DNA of 64,000 bases from Promethearchaeota archaeon (lineage in GTDB: Archaea; Asgardarchaeota; Lokiarchaeia; Sigyniarchaeales; SOKP01). Under the pieces are notes generated by a model. It was not told where the DNA came from, did not search any database, and was given only the letters and a program-made list of their open reading frames with translations. How positions within the stretch are numbered: position 1 is the first letter of the stretch; every line of letters begins with the position of its first letter. This document shows positions 26,629-36,588 of the stretch, in pieces. Location of the stretch: positions 62,001 to 126,000 of the forward strand of contig JAHLWS010000049.1 in NCBI GenBank assembly GCA_019057795.1. Direction: 5' to 3'. The translations under genes were made by a program, and so were the position numbers.

Positions 26629-27834
26629 ATGTCATTTGAACAAGATGCTAAGAGAAATTTTCCTAAATGGCCGATATATGACGACAAAGAGATAAACGCC
26701 TTAAAGAATGTAATAAAATCTGGCGATTGGTGGTGTGGTGCTCCAGGTACCCACCAAGGTGAGAATGTTTGGGCGTTTCAAGTAGAATTTGCTAGATTTC
26801 AAGAAGCAAAGTATTGTGTAGCAGTATGTAATGGAACGGTAGCCATAGAAGCGGCACTAATGGGATTTAAAATTGGTTTAGGTGATGAAGTTATTGTTTC
26901 AGATTACACCTTTGTTGCATCAGCATCAGCAGTAATAGCTACAAACGCAGTTCCAGTATTCTGTGATATAGATCCAGAAACCCTTGTTATGGACGTGAAT
27001 AAAGTCGAGAGTCTCATCACTCAAAGAACTAAAGCAATTATAACCGTTCATTTAGGTGGTAATCCCGTCGAAATGGATAAATTAACGGAAATATCTTCAA
27101 AAAACAACCTATATGTTATTGAAGATTGCGCACACGCACACGGTTCTAGATTTAAAGGAAAAAGACTAGGTAACTGGGGAGACGCAGGAGCATTTAGTTT
27201 CCAAGCTTCGAAAGTTTTAACAAGTGGTGAAGGTGGGGCAATAATCTCTAATTCCAAGGAATTAGCAGATAATATTTATTCTTACACTGATTGTGGTAGG
27301 AAAAAGAACGCTTACTTCTACAAACATTTTAGTTATGGTACAAATTATAGGATGACTGAATATCAGGCAGCGGTGCTTAGAACCCAGTTAGAAAAATTTC
27401 CCTCTCAACATAAACTAAGAAACGAGAATGCTAATTACTTAATGAATAAGTTAAATGAGATTGATGGGATTAAAACTATGAAATTAACCCCTGGTACAAC
27501 AGAACTTGGGTGGTATGTTTTTCCAATAGTATTTGAACCAGAAAAATTTAGTGGTCTTAACAAGGTGGAATTTTATAAAAAGTTGAATAGAAATGGCATA
27601 CCTACTGATAATTGTTACCCACCATTACATAGCTTAGATTGTTTTAAAAAAGTAAATTTAAAAAAAGGAATTGACTATTCTAAAGCTAATTGGGGTGGAG
27701 AGAAAAGCGATGATAAAAATTTCCCCGTTGTTTCAAGTATTTATTCAAGAAGCATAGAATTTCCACAAGAAATGTTATTAGCTTCCAAAGAAAAGTTAGA
27801 TGGCGTAGTAGAATTTATAAAATCTTTAAAGTGA
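26629..27834 (+). CDS. DegT/DnrJ/EryC1/StrS aminotransferase
   Basis: A 401-residue PLP sugar aminotransferase. It shows CNGTVAIEAAL, DEVIVSDYTFVASA, EDCAHAHG and FSFQASKVLTSGEGG with the PLP lysine at about residue 195. It is closer to AHBA-synthase/StsC-type members than the 15091 protein. It points toward a Gfo/Idh/MocA oxidoreductase on the other strand; this pair is common in scyllo-inosose or amino-sugar pathways, where the oxidoreductase makes the keto group. Confidence 0.9.
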   Translation: MSFEQDAKRNFPKWPIYDDKEINALKNVIKSGDWWCGAPGTHQGENVWAFQVEFARFQEAKYCVAVCNGTVAIEAALMGFKIGLGDEVIVSDYTFVASASAVIATNAVPVFCDIDPETLVMDVNKVESLITQRTKAIITVHLGGNPVEMDKLTEISSKNNLYVIEDCAHAHGSRFKGKRLGNWGDAGAFSFQASKVLTSGEGGAIISNSKELADNIYSYTDCGRKKNAYFYKHFSYGTNYRMTEYQAAVLRTQLEKFPSQHKLRNENANYLMNKLNEIDGIKTMKLTPGTTELGWYVFPIVFEPEKFSGLNKVEFYKKLNRNGIPTDNCYPPLHSLDCFKKVNLKKGIDYSKANWGGEKSDDKNFPVVSSIYSRSIEFPQEMLLASKEKLDGVVEFIKSLK

Positions 27835-27853
27835 AGATGATAGAGTATTAAAC

Positions 27854-28897
27854 TTAACCAACTTCTTCTATTTTCCTAGACTTTGCACTTTTATACATTG
27901 TTTCGACAATTTTTAGAATTTTATAACCGTAATTGCCATCAGTCAGCGGTTTTTTATTATTTAACATGCAATCGATAAAATGCGCTATTTCTTGAGGGTA
28001 ACCAAAAGACCAAGCTTCAGCAGGAACGGGAAACGTCCAACCCTTTGTAGTTCCAGCTTTTTCTACAGCATACCCAAACCCTTTTTCGCTATAAACGCTC
28101 ATTAAATTAGAAAATGTTGGAGCAACTTTAACTTGTCCTTTAGTACCAAATAATTCAAATCTCATGTCGTAACCTCCTGGCGCGGTCCATGACTCTTCAA
28201 TTACTACTTGGGCGTCGTTTTCAAAGTATAGAACTCCTACAACGTTATCTTCGACTTCACACTTACCAAATTTACCCCGATCTGGTTGTATCGTTTTTAC
28301 TTGACAGTATACTTCTTTAACATCGCATCCAAGATACCAAACTAAACAAGCAATATCGTGTATTCCTAAATCTAATAAAGCACCGCCTCCTGAATCCTTT
28401 AACTTATAAAACCATGCAGAATGAGGTCCAGAATGTTGTTCTTTTCCACGACCCATGTAAATCTTTCCTAAAGCACCCTCCTCGACAATCTCTTTAACTT
28501 TACTAAATGAGGGGGCGTACATGTTATTTTCACAATAAAAGATTTTCCTGTTTGAAGATTTCTCGACATCTAACATCTTTTTTCCTTCATTGGTGTTTCT
28601 AGCTAAAGGTTTCTCTATAAGCGCGTGCTTTCCAGAATTTAAAATGTCAATGGCTATATCTTTATGTAAGTAGTTTGGTACACAAGCAGAAATTGCATCA
28701 CAATCGAGTTTCAATAAATTTTTGTAGTTTTTATGTGGATTACCAAGGATTCCATACCTATTCATAAGACTTTTGGCTTCATCTTCATTTATAGAAGAGA
28801 TTCCCACAATTTCTACATTTGGGAGCAATGAATAAGAATGACAATGATGTTCGGCAATAAAACCAGACCCAATGATTCCTACTTTAATTTTATCCAT
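27854..28897 (-). CDS. Gfo/Idh/MocA family oxidoreductase
   Basis: A 347-residue NAD(P)-dependent sugar or inositol dehydrogenase. The N-terminal Rossmann domain begins KVGIIGSGFIAEHH. EKPLARN is the conserved lysine motif that contacts substrate and cofactor, and DLGIHDIACLVW contains the C-terminal domain histidine. It ends 20 bases from the convergent aminotransferase gene. Confidence 0.92.
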   Translation of the reverse strand: MDKIKVGIIGSGFIAEHHCHSYSLLPNVEIVGISSINEDEAKSLMNRYGILGNPHKNYKNLLKLDCDAISACVPNYLHKDIAIDILNSGKHALIEKPLARNTNEGKKMLDVEKSSNRKIFYCENNMYAPSFSKVKEIVEEGALGKIYMGRGKEQHSGPHSAWFYKLKDSGGGALLDLGIHDIACLVWYLGCDVKEVYCQVKTIQPDRGKFGKCEVEDNVVGVLYFENDAQVVIEESWTAPGGYDMRFELFGTKGQVKVAPTFSNLMSVYSEKGFGYAVEKAGTTKGWTFPVPAEAWSFGYPQEIAHFIDCMLNNKKPLTDGNYGYKILKIVETMYKSAKSRKIEEVG

Positions 28898-28967
28898 AAT
28901 TATACCATCTTGATAATTTAATCTTGATTTAATTTAACTTGTTCAAATTTAAAATTATAACTGTTTG

Positions 28968-30077
28968 TTATTCCCAAAATTCTAATGCTGAGTAGTATTT
29001 CTTAATTCCGGAAAAAGGACATGCCGCGATGCAATTTCCGCAATCTGAAGAGTTTTCGATCCAAAATTCAAAACATTTTTCCACATTTACGTAATATTTT
29101 TTAACACCTGAATTGTTTGAAATGTTTGGTGGTTCAAAACTAGGCCCTTTGTCCATTGTTATGGCATTGGTTTCACAAGCTTCAGCGCATTTATAGCAAT
29201 TTTTGCAAAATTTATCAACTTTTTTAATAAATTTTAGATTAGGTTCATCCGATATTAATGGAAGGTCTGTAAAAACTTTACAAATCCGCATTCTTGGTCC
29301 ATATTCGGGCGTAATTAATAATCCATTTCTACCTAAAGCTCCAAGCCCAGCATCGACTGCCAGTGGTATACTCAGTGCTGTATCATTACCACATTGGATT
29401 GCTCGATAACCTAAATTTCTAATAAATTCCCCGAGACACGAAATTACAAAAGCCATTTGTGAGTAAGCTATAGCAGATGCTGCGGCTGCGGGTTGAGCAG
29501 GAGAGGTAGAAACCGCGTTTTTATCCATTTCAATCCCCATGACAATAACTTTGTTTATACCTTCTGGTAAATTGATAGGGCTTTCTAATATTGAATTTTG
29601 GACATTTCCTTCTCTAATATCTTTTTTTGAGTCTGACTCGCTAGTTAATGGAGGTCGTATGAAACCTGTTTTATAAATCCATTTCTCATTAACATTAGCA
29701 ATTCCTACTAATGAAGCACCAAAAAATTTTGCAGCTTTTTTTACTTGCTGAGTAAAGTTTATAGGATTCTCTATTTTATATTTCGATTGCATCCAATTTT
29801 CTCCGTAATCTCCTCCTTCTGCTTTTTCTCGTTCCCAAGCAAAAGCAAAAGGAAACTTTTCGTATACTGTCCATCCAGCTGCAACTAACGCAAAATCAAT
29901 CCGAGAATATCCTTCCTTCTTTGAATTAATATGATGTTGTAAATTCTCATCAAACATTTTTCCGTAGGTTGTTAGTGTTTTGTCCCAAGTACGCCGGTAA
30001 AGTATATTATATTTTTCTTCAAATCTACGGTAAATGCTTTCTTTAATTTCATAAAAATTTTCTGTTCTTTTTTCCAT
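28968..30077 (-). CDS. Reductive-dehalogenase-like iron-sulfur protein, cytosolic
   Basis: A 369-residue protein like the core of reductive dehalogenases and epoxyqueuosine reductase. It has DAGLGALGRNGLLITPEYGPRMRICKVFTDLP, whose pattern binds the corrinoid in RdhA. Two 4Fe-4S motifs follow: CKNCYKCAEAC and CGNCIAACPF with a preceding cysteine. The N-terminus has no twin-arginine signal and there is no RdhB anchor gene nearby, so it is not a classical respiratory dehalogenase. A cytosolic reductase acting on a halogenated or epoxide-like metabolite is possible. Substrate unknown. Confidence 0.75.
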   Translation of the reverse strand: MEKRTENFYEIKESIYRRFEEKYNILYRRTWDKTLTTYGKMFDENLQHHINSKKEGYSRIDFALVAAGWTVYEKFPFAFAWEREKAEGGDYGENWMQSKYKIENPINFTQQVKKAAKFFGASLVGIANVNEKWIYKTGFIRPPLTSESDSKKDIREGNVQNSILESPINLPEGINKVIVMGIEMDKNAVSTSPAQPAAAASAIAYSQMAFVISCLGEFIRNLGYRAIQCGNDTALSIPLAVDAGLGALGRNGLLITPEYGPRMRICKVFTDLPLISDEPNLKFIKKVDKFCKNCYKCAEACETNAITMDKGPSFEPPNISNNSGVKKYYVNVEKCFEFWIENSSDCGNCIAACPFSGIKKYYSALEFWE

Positions 30078-30225
30078 TTGAACCCTTTCTCTTCACTTAT
30101 TTTATGCCAAATTCTTTTTTCAATTATTCTCTCTTAAAAAGAAAATAGTCCTTTAAATATTAGTTTAAAGCAAGAAATAAAATTTTTAATATAAATTTAT
30201 AAGTTAAAGTATAATAATTTTCACT

Positions 30226-30519
30226 ATGCCTATATATATACTTGCTACTAAACTTCAAAATCCTGATTTAGTAGAAAAAAGGAAAAAACAGGGTGAAAAA
30301 TATCTAGAACTAGTTAAAGAGAAAGTTCCTAATATTAAATGGATCGCACATTACGCGATCTTAGGTCCTTATGACTTTCTTGATATTTTCGAAGCAAAAA
30401 ATGAACTAGAAGCCGCAAAGGTTTCGCTGCTTTCCCGTGCTGCTGGAGCTACTTTCGCTGAGAGTTGGACAGCCATTCCATACACAGACTTTCTTAAAAT
30501 AGTTGAGGACTTGAAATAA
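30226..30519 (+). CDS. GYD domain protein
   Basis: A 97-residue protein of the GYD family (ferredoxin-like alpha-beta barrel). It has VKEKVPNIKWIAHYAILGPYDFLDIFEA, whose GPYDF piece is the family signature, followed by the second helix and strand. Members are widespread in bacteria and archaea and their role is unknown. The Lin0512 gene follows 18 bases later, so they are likely co-transcribed. Confidence 0.85.
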   Translation: MPIYILATKLQNPDLVEKRKKQGEKYLELVKEKVPNIKWIAHYAILGPYDFLDIFEAKNELEAAKVSLLSRAAGATFAESWTAIPYTDFLKIVEDLK

Positions 30520-30537
30520 AATAAAGAGATATAAATT

Positions 30538-30909
30538 ATGAAGCGTTTTATCGTACAACTAGGGTTTGGCATAGATCAGCACGGACACGATGATGATTGC
30601 ACTAATGCTGCTATTAAAGCTGTTAAAAATGCTATTTCAAATAACTGTCTTACGGGATTATTAGAGATTTGTGGCTTAAAAAAACCAAAAGATCTGTTAA
30701 AAATGATTGTACATGTAAAGATTGGAGCACCTTATCCCGATAATGTTAAAAAAGAAAAAGTCTTAAACGCGATTCCGTTTGGTGAAAAATCGATTGAGAT
30801 AGAGAAGGGAGGTTTGGTTGCTAAAGGAATAATGATTAAAGAACTAGGAGATACTTCTGACAAAATAATTGTTTGTAATGCAGCTGTAACTGTATCAATC
30901 ACAGCTTAA
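30538..30909 (+). CDS. Lin0512 family protein
   Basis: A 123-residue protein starting MKRFIVQLGFGIDQHGHD, with DDCTNAAIKAVKNAI and a second half HVKIGAPYP..., as in the Lin0512 family of ring-forming proteins of unknown function. Its histidine and aspartate rich start may bind metal. It is in a unit with the GYD gene and is followed 31 bases later by the DNA glycosylase gene. Confidence 0.85.
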   Translation: MKRFIVQLGFGIDQHGHDDDCTNAAIKAVKNAISNNCLTGLLEICGLKKPKDLLKMIVHVKIGAPYPDNVKKEKVLNAIPFGEKSIEIEKGGLVAKGIMIKELGDTSDKIIVCNAAVTVSITA

Positions 30910-30940
30910 AATTCATAAAATAAATAAAGTTGATACAATT

Positions 30941-31513
30941 ATGGCGAAAAGATGCGAATGGGCAGAAAATAATGCCCTAATGGAGGAATATCACGATAAA
31001 GAATGGGGTGCCCCTGAACATGATGACAAAATTCTATTTGAACTCTTAATTTTAGAAGGTATGCAAGCCGGTTTAAGTTGGAACACTGTACTTCAAAAAA
31101 GAGATAATTTTAGGAAAGCGTTTGATAATTTTGATTATATCAGAATTTCAAATTATGCAGAACTTAAAATTGAAGAATTAATGCAAAACAAGGGAATTAT
31201 CCGAAATCGATTAAAAATCCAATCAGTAATCTCAAACGCAAAATCATTCATTAAAATACAAGAAGAATTTAGTTCTTTTGATAACTATATATGGGGTTTT
31301 GTTAATAATAAGGTATTTCATAATTCTTGGAAAGCATTAGAAGAATTACCATCCAATACAGAACTTTCTGACAGAATTAGTAAAGATTTGAAGAAAAGAG
31401 GTTTCAAATTTGTAGGGTCAACTATAATTTACTCCTTTTTACAAGCAGTCGGAATTGTAAATGACCATACAATCTATTGTTTTCGGTATAGTGAATTAAA
31501 AAATAAAGCTTAG
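30941..31513 (+). CDS. tag: DNA-3-methyladenine glycosylase I
   Basis: A 190-residue glycosylase. The zinc ligands are visible: Cys in KRCEWAE and His in YHDKEWG near the N-terminus, and His and Cys in VNDHTIYCFRY near the C-terminus. LEGMQAGLSWNTVL is the substrate pocket helix. It removes 3-methyladenine from alkylated DNA. Tag is mostly bacterial, so ancestral transfer is possible. Its end overlaps the convergent gene by 4 bases. Confidence 0.94.
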   Translation: MAKRCEWAENNALMEEYHDKEWGAPEHDDKILFELLILEGMQAGLSWNTVLQKRDNFRKAFDNFDYIRISNYAELKIEELMQNKGIIRNRLKIQSVISNAKSFIKIQEEFSSFDNYIWGFVNNKVFHNSWKALEELPSNTELSDRISKDLKKRGFKFVGSTIIYSFLQAVGIVNDHTIYCFRYSELKNKA

Positions 31514-32817
31514 TTTATAATTAAATTCTCTAAACCTATTTCTTTTTCAGCATATTCTTTTAAACCATGCCATTGGGCCTCAGTCGTACCAAAATACTTA
31601 AATATCGCGATACCTAAACCAAAATCAAAACCCTTCATTTGTCTTAACATTTCATAAATATTACACTCAACGGAGTTCGTGATAGCTAGAATCGGACTAT
31701 TGAATTCGTGAATTCTCTTTTTCATATTTCTCATAAAGTACCAATAAAAAAAACCACCCACCTTGCCCCAATACCATCCGTCGTCTCGTGTTCCCATTAA
31801 ATATGGGTATTCCATTGGAGATGCCACATCCAAAATTGAAGATAATTTTGCCCAATCTTGACCTAATCTTTTTTGCGTAAACATTTTCTTAGGACCAGGA
31901 AGGCAAAACCATCCTGAAATACAATTGCTATTAACGCTTTTTATTGCGTTCTGGAGCTTTTGTGCGTATTCTGCAATTGTATCTGATTTAAACCCATACC
32001 ATTCATGACTTGTTAGTAATTTTGCTTTAGGTCCATATTTAGTTCTAAATTTTTCTAAACACCGATGGCAAGCGCATAACTCCATGAAAGCTCCATCGTA
32101 TCTAATATAATCGGCAAAGAACCCTTTTATAGGATAGCTTTTTACGACTTCTTTTGTAAGCTCTAATAAATAATTAATATGCTCGCTATTAGGACACATA
32201 AAACTTGTAGAGGGTATATAACCCTTTCCTCTTGCTCCTCTTGCCTTCCCTTGCTTCTTATCTATGTTTTCTGTTAGAAAGGGAACTTTTGATTTATATT
32301 CTTTAAATGAAACATTCTCAGGTAATTCTACTCTCATTTCTCCCTCGTCGTGTGTTGAAATATCGCCTTTTCTATATTTTATACCATGCTTTTTTCCATT
32401 TTTCCCATGAACACTAACTCGTTCAGGATGTAAATTCCCTTGGTACGCGTCGTTCATGCTTGTAAAAGAAACCATTATTTTTATATTTCTATCCTTTCCA
32501 GCATCGCAAAACTCCCCCAATATATCTCTTCCAGTGGGATTCCATCCCACATCTGTATCCCACACGCATGCTCCATCAGTATCTTTGATAACAAGCCCAA
32601 AAACATTGAAGTGACACTTATCTAATTTATTAATAACTTCAATAATATTAAGTTTTTTTTCAGCAAATTCGTAATCTAACTTCCTAAAACCTTCGACTCC
32701 TCTAACTGGCATTAATCCCATAGCATATATTCTTCTCACGCCGAATGCTGATGTTACGGTTTCAAACTTCTTAGGGTCAAACTCAATATATTCTGACCAA
32801 TCAAATTTTCTTTTCAT
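31510..32817 (-). CDS. Glycosidase-like TIM-barrel protein
   Basis: A 435-residue protein with the feel of hypothetical glycoside hydrolase-like families (GHL type): KCHFNVFGLVIKDTDGA, then a long middle region and GFFADYIRYDGAFMELCACHRCLEKFRTKYG, where Asp and Arg-Tyr-Asp sit at the end of a barrel strand, followed by a Cys-x-Cys-x2-Cys segment. No signal peptide is seen, so it should act inside the cell. The catalytic acid pair and substrate cannot be fixed by eye. Confidence 0.5.
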   Translation of the reverse strand: MKRKFDWSEYIEFDPKKFETVTSAFGVRRIYAMGLMPVRGVEGFRKLDYEFAEKKLNIIEVINKLDKCHFNVFGLVIKDTDGACVWDTDVGWNPTGRDILGEFCDAGKDRNIKIMVSFTSMNDAYQGNLHPERVSVHGKNGKKHGIKYRKGDISTHDEGEMRVELPENVSFKEYKSKVPFLTENIDKKQGKARGARGKGYIPSTSFMCPNSEHINYLLELTKEVVKSYPIKGFFADYIRYDGAFMELCACHRCLEKFRTKYGPKAKLLTSHEWYGFKSDTIAEYAQKLQNAIKSVNSNCISGWFCLPGPKKMFTQKRLGQDWAKLSSILDVASPMEYPYLMGTRDDGWYWGKVGGFFYWYFMRNMKKRIHEFNSPILAITNSVECNIYEMLRQMKGFDFGLGIAIFKYFGTTEAQWHGLKEYAEKEIGLENLIIN

Positions 32818-33072
32818 GTCTTCATCTCAATACACTCAAATTTTACTTTAATAAAATTAATTTAAATTTCTTAAATTTCCAAATTAGATAGTTTTTTAAC
32901 ATTGTTCTTTTAATAAATTTTTAAGACTATTTGATCTTTTAATAACAGATACACTTAAAGATTTATATTTGTAAATACGATTATTTATTATAGAAATCGA
33001 ATTAAAATATTTGTATAAATAGACGAAATATTTAAGATTTGAATTTGTGCTTGGGAGGAATACTGAACAAAA

Positions 33073-33603
33073 ATGTACGATGCAACCTTTAAGATCATTA
33101 TTTTTGGAGATGCTGGCTGTGGTAAGACCACTCTAACTCAGAGATTTTTGACTAATTTGTTTGTTTCTGATTCAAAAATGACCATTGGAGTAGATTTTGA
33201 GGTTAAGAGCTTAGAAGTTGACAAGCAGAAAGTAAAATTACAAATATGGGATTTTGGTGGAGAGGAGAGGTTTAGGTTTTTACTTCCTACATATGTTAGA
33301 GGCGCTCGGGGAGGTCTATTCTTATTTGATATAACAAATTATTCTTCCATCGCTCACATAGACGATTGGCTTAACGTTATTAGGAAAGAAATTCGAGCCG
33401 AGGATATATTTCCCATTATTGTAGTGGGCGGTAAAGCAGATTTAACAGAGAATAGGGAAGTTACAGCAGAAGACGGAATAAAAATTGCGAAATCGAGAAA
33501 TGTCGACGGTTTTATTGAAACTAGCTCTAAGACGGGAGAAAATGTTGAAAAAACGTTTGAGGCATTAACAAGGTTAATGCTTAATAATTCCAGAAGATAC
33601 TAA
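33073..33603 (+). CDS. Atypical small GTPase
   Basis: A 176-residue small GTPase with P-loop GDAGCGKTT at 12-20. It departs from the other three here: G3 is DFGGEERF, with Glu in place of the catalytic glutamine, and G4 is GGKADL instead of NKxD. G5 is SSKTG. The changed G3 could slow hydrolysis and the changed G4 could loosen guanine specificity. A strong GGGAGGA ribosome site lies at 33053-33059. It converges on a gene encoding a winged-helix-like protein 87 bases away. No lipidation site. Confidence 0.88.
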   Translation: MYDATFKIIIFGDAGCGKTTLTQRFLTNLFVSDSKMTIGVDFEVKSLEVDKQKVKLQIWDFGGEERFRFLLPTYVRGARGGLFLFDITNYSSIAHIDDWLNVIRKEIRAEDIFPIIVVGGKADLTENREVTAEDGIKIAKSRNVDGFIETSSKTGENVEKTFEALTRLMLNNSRRY

Positions 33604-33690
33604 GTTAAAATAAAACTCATTTTTAAAGAATACCTTAAATCTTTTATTAAAGTATAATTTGATTACTACTATTTATTGAGAAGAATTTGG

Positions 33691-34554
33691 TTATTTATTA
33701 TTTACAGGAACCTTTTCAAGTATTCGTGTGTTAATTCTCCTATTTAAAACCATAGTCTGATATTCCATATCCTTCTTGTATAGGTTCGCAAACCTTAGAA
33801 GTTGTTCAATCATTTCGATTTCTTTATTTTCATCTCTGAAATAATATCCTCCAAAATTTGGGATTTCTGCGTACTTTTTCTTCAAACTTTCTTGTAATTC
33901 GCTAGGTAATACATCAGTTCTATCCTTTATTGCCAAATTTAAAGCTTCTGATAGTTCAATATATCTTTCTTGTTTACTAAACTGACACAAAATGCATTTT
34001 GAGCTTCTATTTTTAAGAATATATAAAATAATTATTCCAGTTAAATACCTAAAGTTATCGACTAATTCGTCGTAATTTCCTTTTTTCATGTGTTTTTTAA
34101 CTATTATTTCCGCAATTGAGTATAAACTCGAAAAATAAATCGCTCTAGAAAAGTATGCTGGATCAACACAAAACAATCTAGTAAACCAAAATGCGCTAAC
34201 ATCTTTAGGTGGATCTTCAAAAAATATGTAGTAAACTAACCTTCCTTCTCTTTCTTTATATAATGTAGATTCTTTTTTCAACATATTTAAATATGTTGAT
34301 ATGGTTGAACGCGCGATTTCTTTAAAGAATTTTTTATATTCTATTTCGACATCTCTCGTAGTTACCTTTTTTTTTCCCTCGAGATAGAATTTTAGGATTA
34401 TACCCAATATACGATTCTCGTGAAGTCTTCCTGTTTTAACTTGTGTTTCTTCCGATTCGTCTTCTCTAATGTTATAAATATCAATTAGTTCAGGAGCGAT
34501 TTCGTGAATAACTTTTTCCAAAATATAAATGTTTAATTCAGTAATTTCTAACAA
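33691..34554 (-). CDS. Winged-helix-like protein, unknown family
   Basis: A 287-residue soluble protein. After an N-terminal acidic stretch, residues about 45-110 read as a DNA-binding winged helix (RILGIILKFYLEGKKKVTTRDVEIEYKK then ISTYLNML and a basic wing). The middle has a CILC pair (C-x2-C) and helices. The C-terminal half is helical. Possibly a transcription factor or a clamp for the acyl-CoA synthetase genes upstream, but no family was recognised. Confidence 0.4.
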   Translation of the reverse strand: MLEITELNIYILEKVIHEIAPELIDIYNIREDESEETQVKTGRLHENRILGIILKFYLEGKKKVTTRDVEIEYKKFFKEIARSTISTYLNMLKKESTLYKEREGRLVYYIFFEDPPKDVSAFWFTRLFCVDPAYFSRAIYFSSLYSIAEIIVKKHMKKGNYDELVDNFRYLTGIIILYILKNRSSKCILCQFSKQERYIELSEALNLAIKDRTDVLPSELQESLKKKYAEIPNFGGYYFRDENKEIEMIEQLLRFANLYKKDMEYQTMVLNRRINTRILEKVPVNNK

Positions 34555-34758
34555 TCCTCAAAATTGATATTTATATTTTAATAAAAAAAATGTATACTTT
34601 TATTAATTGACTTTCTAATCAAATAGAAGATTTAATCTATTTAATGTAAGTATATTAAAAATACAATAAATAAATAGAAACAATTAATCCTTTAAAATTT
34701 AAAAAAGAAAATAAAAAAAAAAATTGAAGTTTGATTCTATTAATACTTTTATTAGGGT

Positions 34759-36588
34759 TTATTCCCCGTGTTTTTCTTTCCAGATAGGATCGTTGATTTG
34801 AAGTATCCTTCGTTGAACTTTACCAAGATTATTTTTAGGAACTTCTTGTATAAACTCGATCATCCGTGGACACTTCCATTTCGTCATGTTTTCTTGAGTC
34901 CAAGCTATTAATTCCTCTTCAGTGATCTTCCCAACATATTCGGGTTTTAATTCAACCCAAGCTTTTGTTATTTCGCCAACTTTTCCAGCAGGGTCCGGTA
35001 GACCAGAAACAGCAGCTTCTGATACGGCTTCATGCTTCATTAACATCGATTCAACTTCTTTTGGGAAAACAGAATGTCCAGCTACTTTAATTAATTGTTT
35101 TTTACGATCTCTGATTTCAATTGTGCCATCTTCGTTCATAAAACCGATGTCACCAGTTAACAACCACAGTTTACCATCGTATTTTTTGATAGTATCGTTT
35201 GTTTCTTCAGTTTGATTGAGGTATTCGTACATAACTTGGGGTCCATGGACACAAATTTCACCCGTATTTTCTTCTCCAAAATTAGTATCTTTTGGGTTTC
35301 CTAAGCATATAGGTCCTTCGTCAAAGTTTTCAGATGGCCAAATTCCCCATTCCGTACCCGGTACAGGTAGTCCAATAGTTCCGATAGGGCTTTCACCAAA
35401 TAAATTCCCTGCGCTAACAAGTGGAGTAGTTTCTGTTAATCCATAACCTTCCACAATATTTCCTCCCGTGTTTTTCACAAAAGCATCTCGAACTGGTCCA
35501 TGTAAAGGTCCAGCTCCAGACGCACATAATGTTAATTTACCCATGACTTTAGGATATTTTTCTTTTATGTTTGGAAAATCAGCTATTCGCTTAAATAAAA
35601 TCTCAGCTCCCGCATATACTAAACCTTCAGGGGCAGGTAACTCTTCAATGTGCTCTAATAATTCTTCTGTAGGTGGAGGTGTTGGAAACATCATTATCCA
35701 TCCTCCAAAAGCAATAGTAGCGTTCATAATTATTGTATGGGCAAAGCTGTGAAAGAAGGGAAGAACTCCGACATTTCCAATTCCTGGTTTCTCACCGCCT
35801 AACCAATATTTGGCCTGTTCCGCATTAGAAACCACATTAAAATGAGATAGAACAGCCGCTTTAGGTAATCCGGTTGTTCCACCCGTCATAATATATGTAG
35901 CAGGATGAGTTTTAACATCAATCTCAACTTTTGGAACGTTTGGTTCTGTTTTTAATAGATTCATAAAGCTAACAGCTCCTTGGACGTTCACTTTTCCCTT
36001 TGGGATAATTCCTAATGCCTTACCCAAAGTTCTTTTAAAGCCTAAACCGTGGGCTAAATCAGCAAGATTAGTGTAAATTACCTTCTCAACAGTACTTCTA
36101 CCTAGGATTTCACCGATATATGGTAAATTTTTCTTTATTCGAGATTTACTCTTTTCGTCAAAGAACGCATCATAAGCAATAAGAAATTTAGCTTGTGTTA
36201 CGTCTAATTGGTGTAAAATCTCTAATGGTTTGTATGTTGGATTGATTCCAGATGGAATTGCTCCAATCCTCGTTATAGCATAATATCCTATCACGTATTG
36301 AATACAATTGCCCATGAGCATCGCAACAACGTCGCCTTTTTTTACTCCGAGCTCGTGTAAAGCAGTTGCAAATCTTAACACGTAATCGTGAAATTCACTA
36401 TAAGTAACCCATGTTTCTAAAAACCAAATAAAATTTAGATCGCCATACTTTTCTACTTGCGCATCTAAAAATTGGTTTACGGTTTTTTCTTCAAATTTAA
36501 CGTTTTTTGGAACGCTATCTGGCCACCACTTTTTGAACCAGATTTTATTTTCATTTACTTGATATGTATCTTCTTTTAAAATTGGTAT
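34759..36588 (-). CDS. AMP-forming acyl-CoA synthetase (start codon unclear)
   Basis: It activates a fatty or organic acid to acyl-CoA through an acyl-AMP. ANL motifs are clear: YIMTGGTTGLPKAA (P-loop), GYGLTETTP and LLTGDIGFMNEDG with IRDRKKQLIK. The frame runs without stop from 36591, and the encoded N-terminus (TYQVNENKIWFKKWWP) matches the paralogue at 36803, so the GTG at 36381 is internal. There is no ATG, GTG or TTG between 36588 and 36381: the position equal to the paralogue's ATG is ATA (36586-36588). Either AUA starts it, or one base is missing in an A-run at about 36588-36592, which would bring in a GTG at 36598-36600. About 609 residues, against about 598 in the paralogue. Confidence 0.85.
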   Translation of the reverse strand: MPILKEDTYQVNENKIWFKKWWPDSVPKNVKFEEKTVNQFLDAQVEKYGDLNFIWFLETWVTYSEFHDYVLRFATALHELGVKKGDVVAMLMGNCIQYVIGYYAITRIGAIPSGINPTYKPLEILHQLDVTQAKFLIAYDAFFDEKSKSRIKKNLPYIGEILGRSTVEKVIYTNLADLAHGLGFKRTLGKALGIIPKGKVNVQGAVSFMNLLKTEPNVPKVEIDVKTHPATYIMTGGTTGLPKAAVLSHFNVVSNAEQAKYWLGGEKPGIGNVGVLPFFHSFAHTIIMNATIAFGGWIMMFPTPPPTEELLEHIEELPAPEGLVYAGAEILFKRIADFPNIKEKYPKVMGKLTLCASGAGPLHGPVRDAFVKNTGGNIVEGYGLTETTPLVSAGNLFGESPIGTIGLPVPGTEWGIWPSENFDEGPICLGNPKDTNFGEENTGEICVHGPQVMYEYLNQTEETNDTIKKYDGKLWLLTGDIGFMNEDGTIEIRDRKKQLIKVAGHSVFPKEVESMLMKHEAVSEAAVSGLPDPAGKVGEITKAWVELKPEYVGKITEEELIAWTQENMTKWKCPRMIEFIQEVPKNNLGKVQRRILQINDPIWKEKHGE

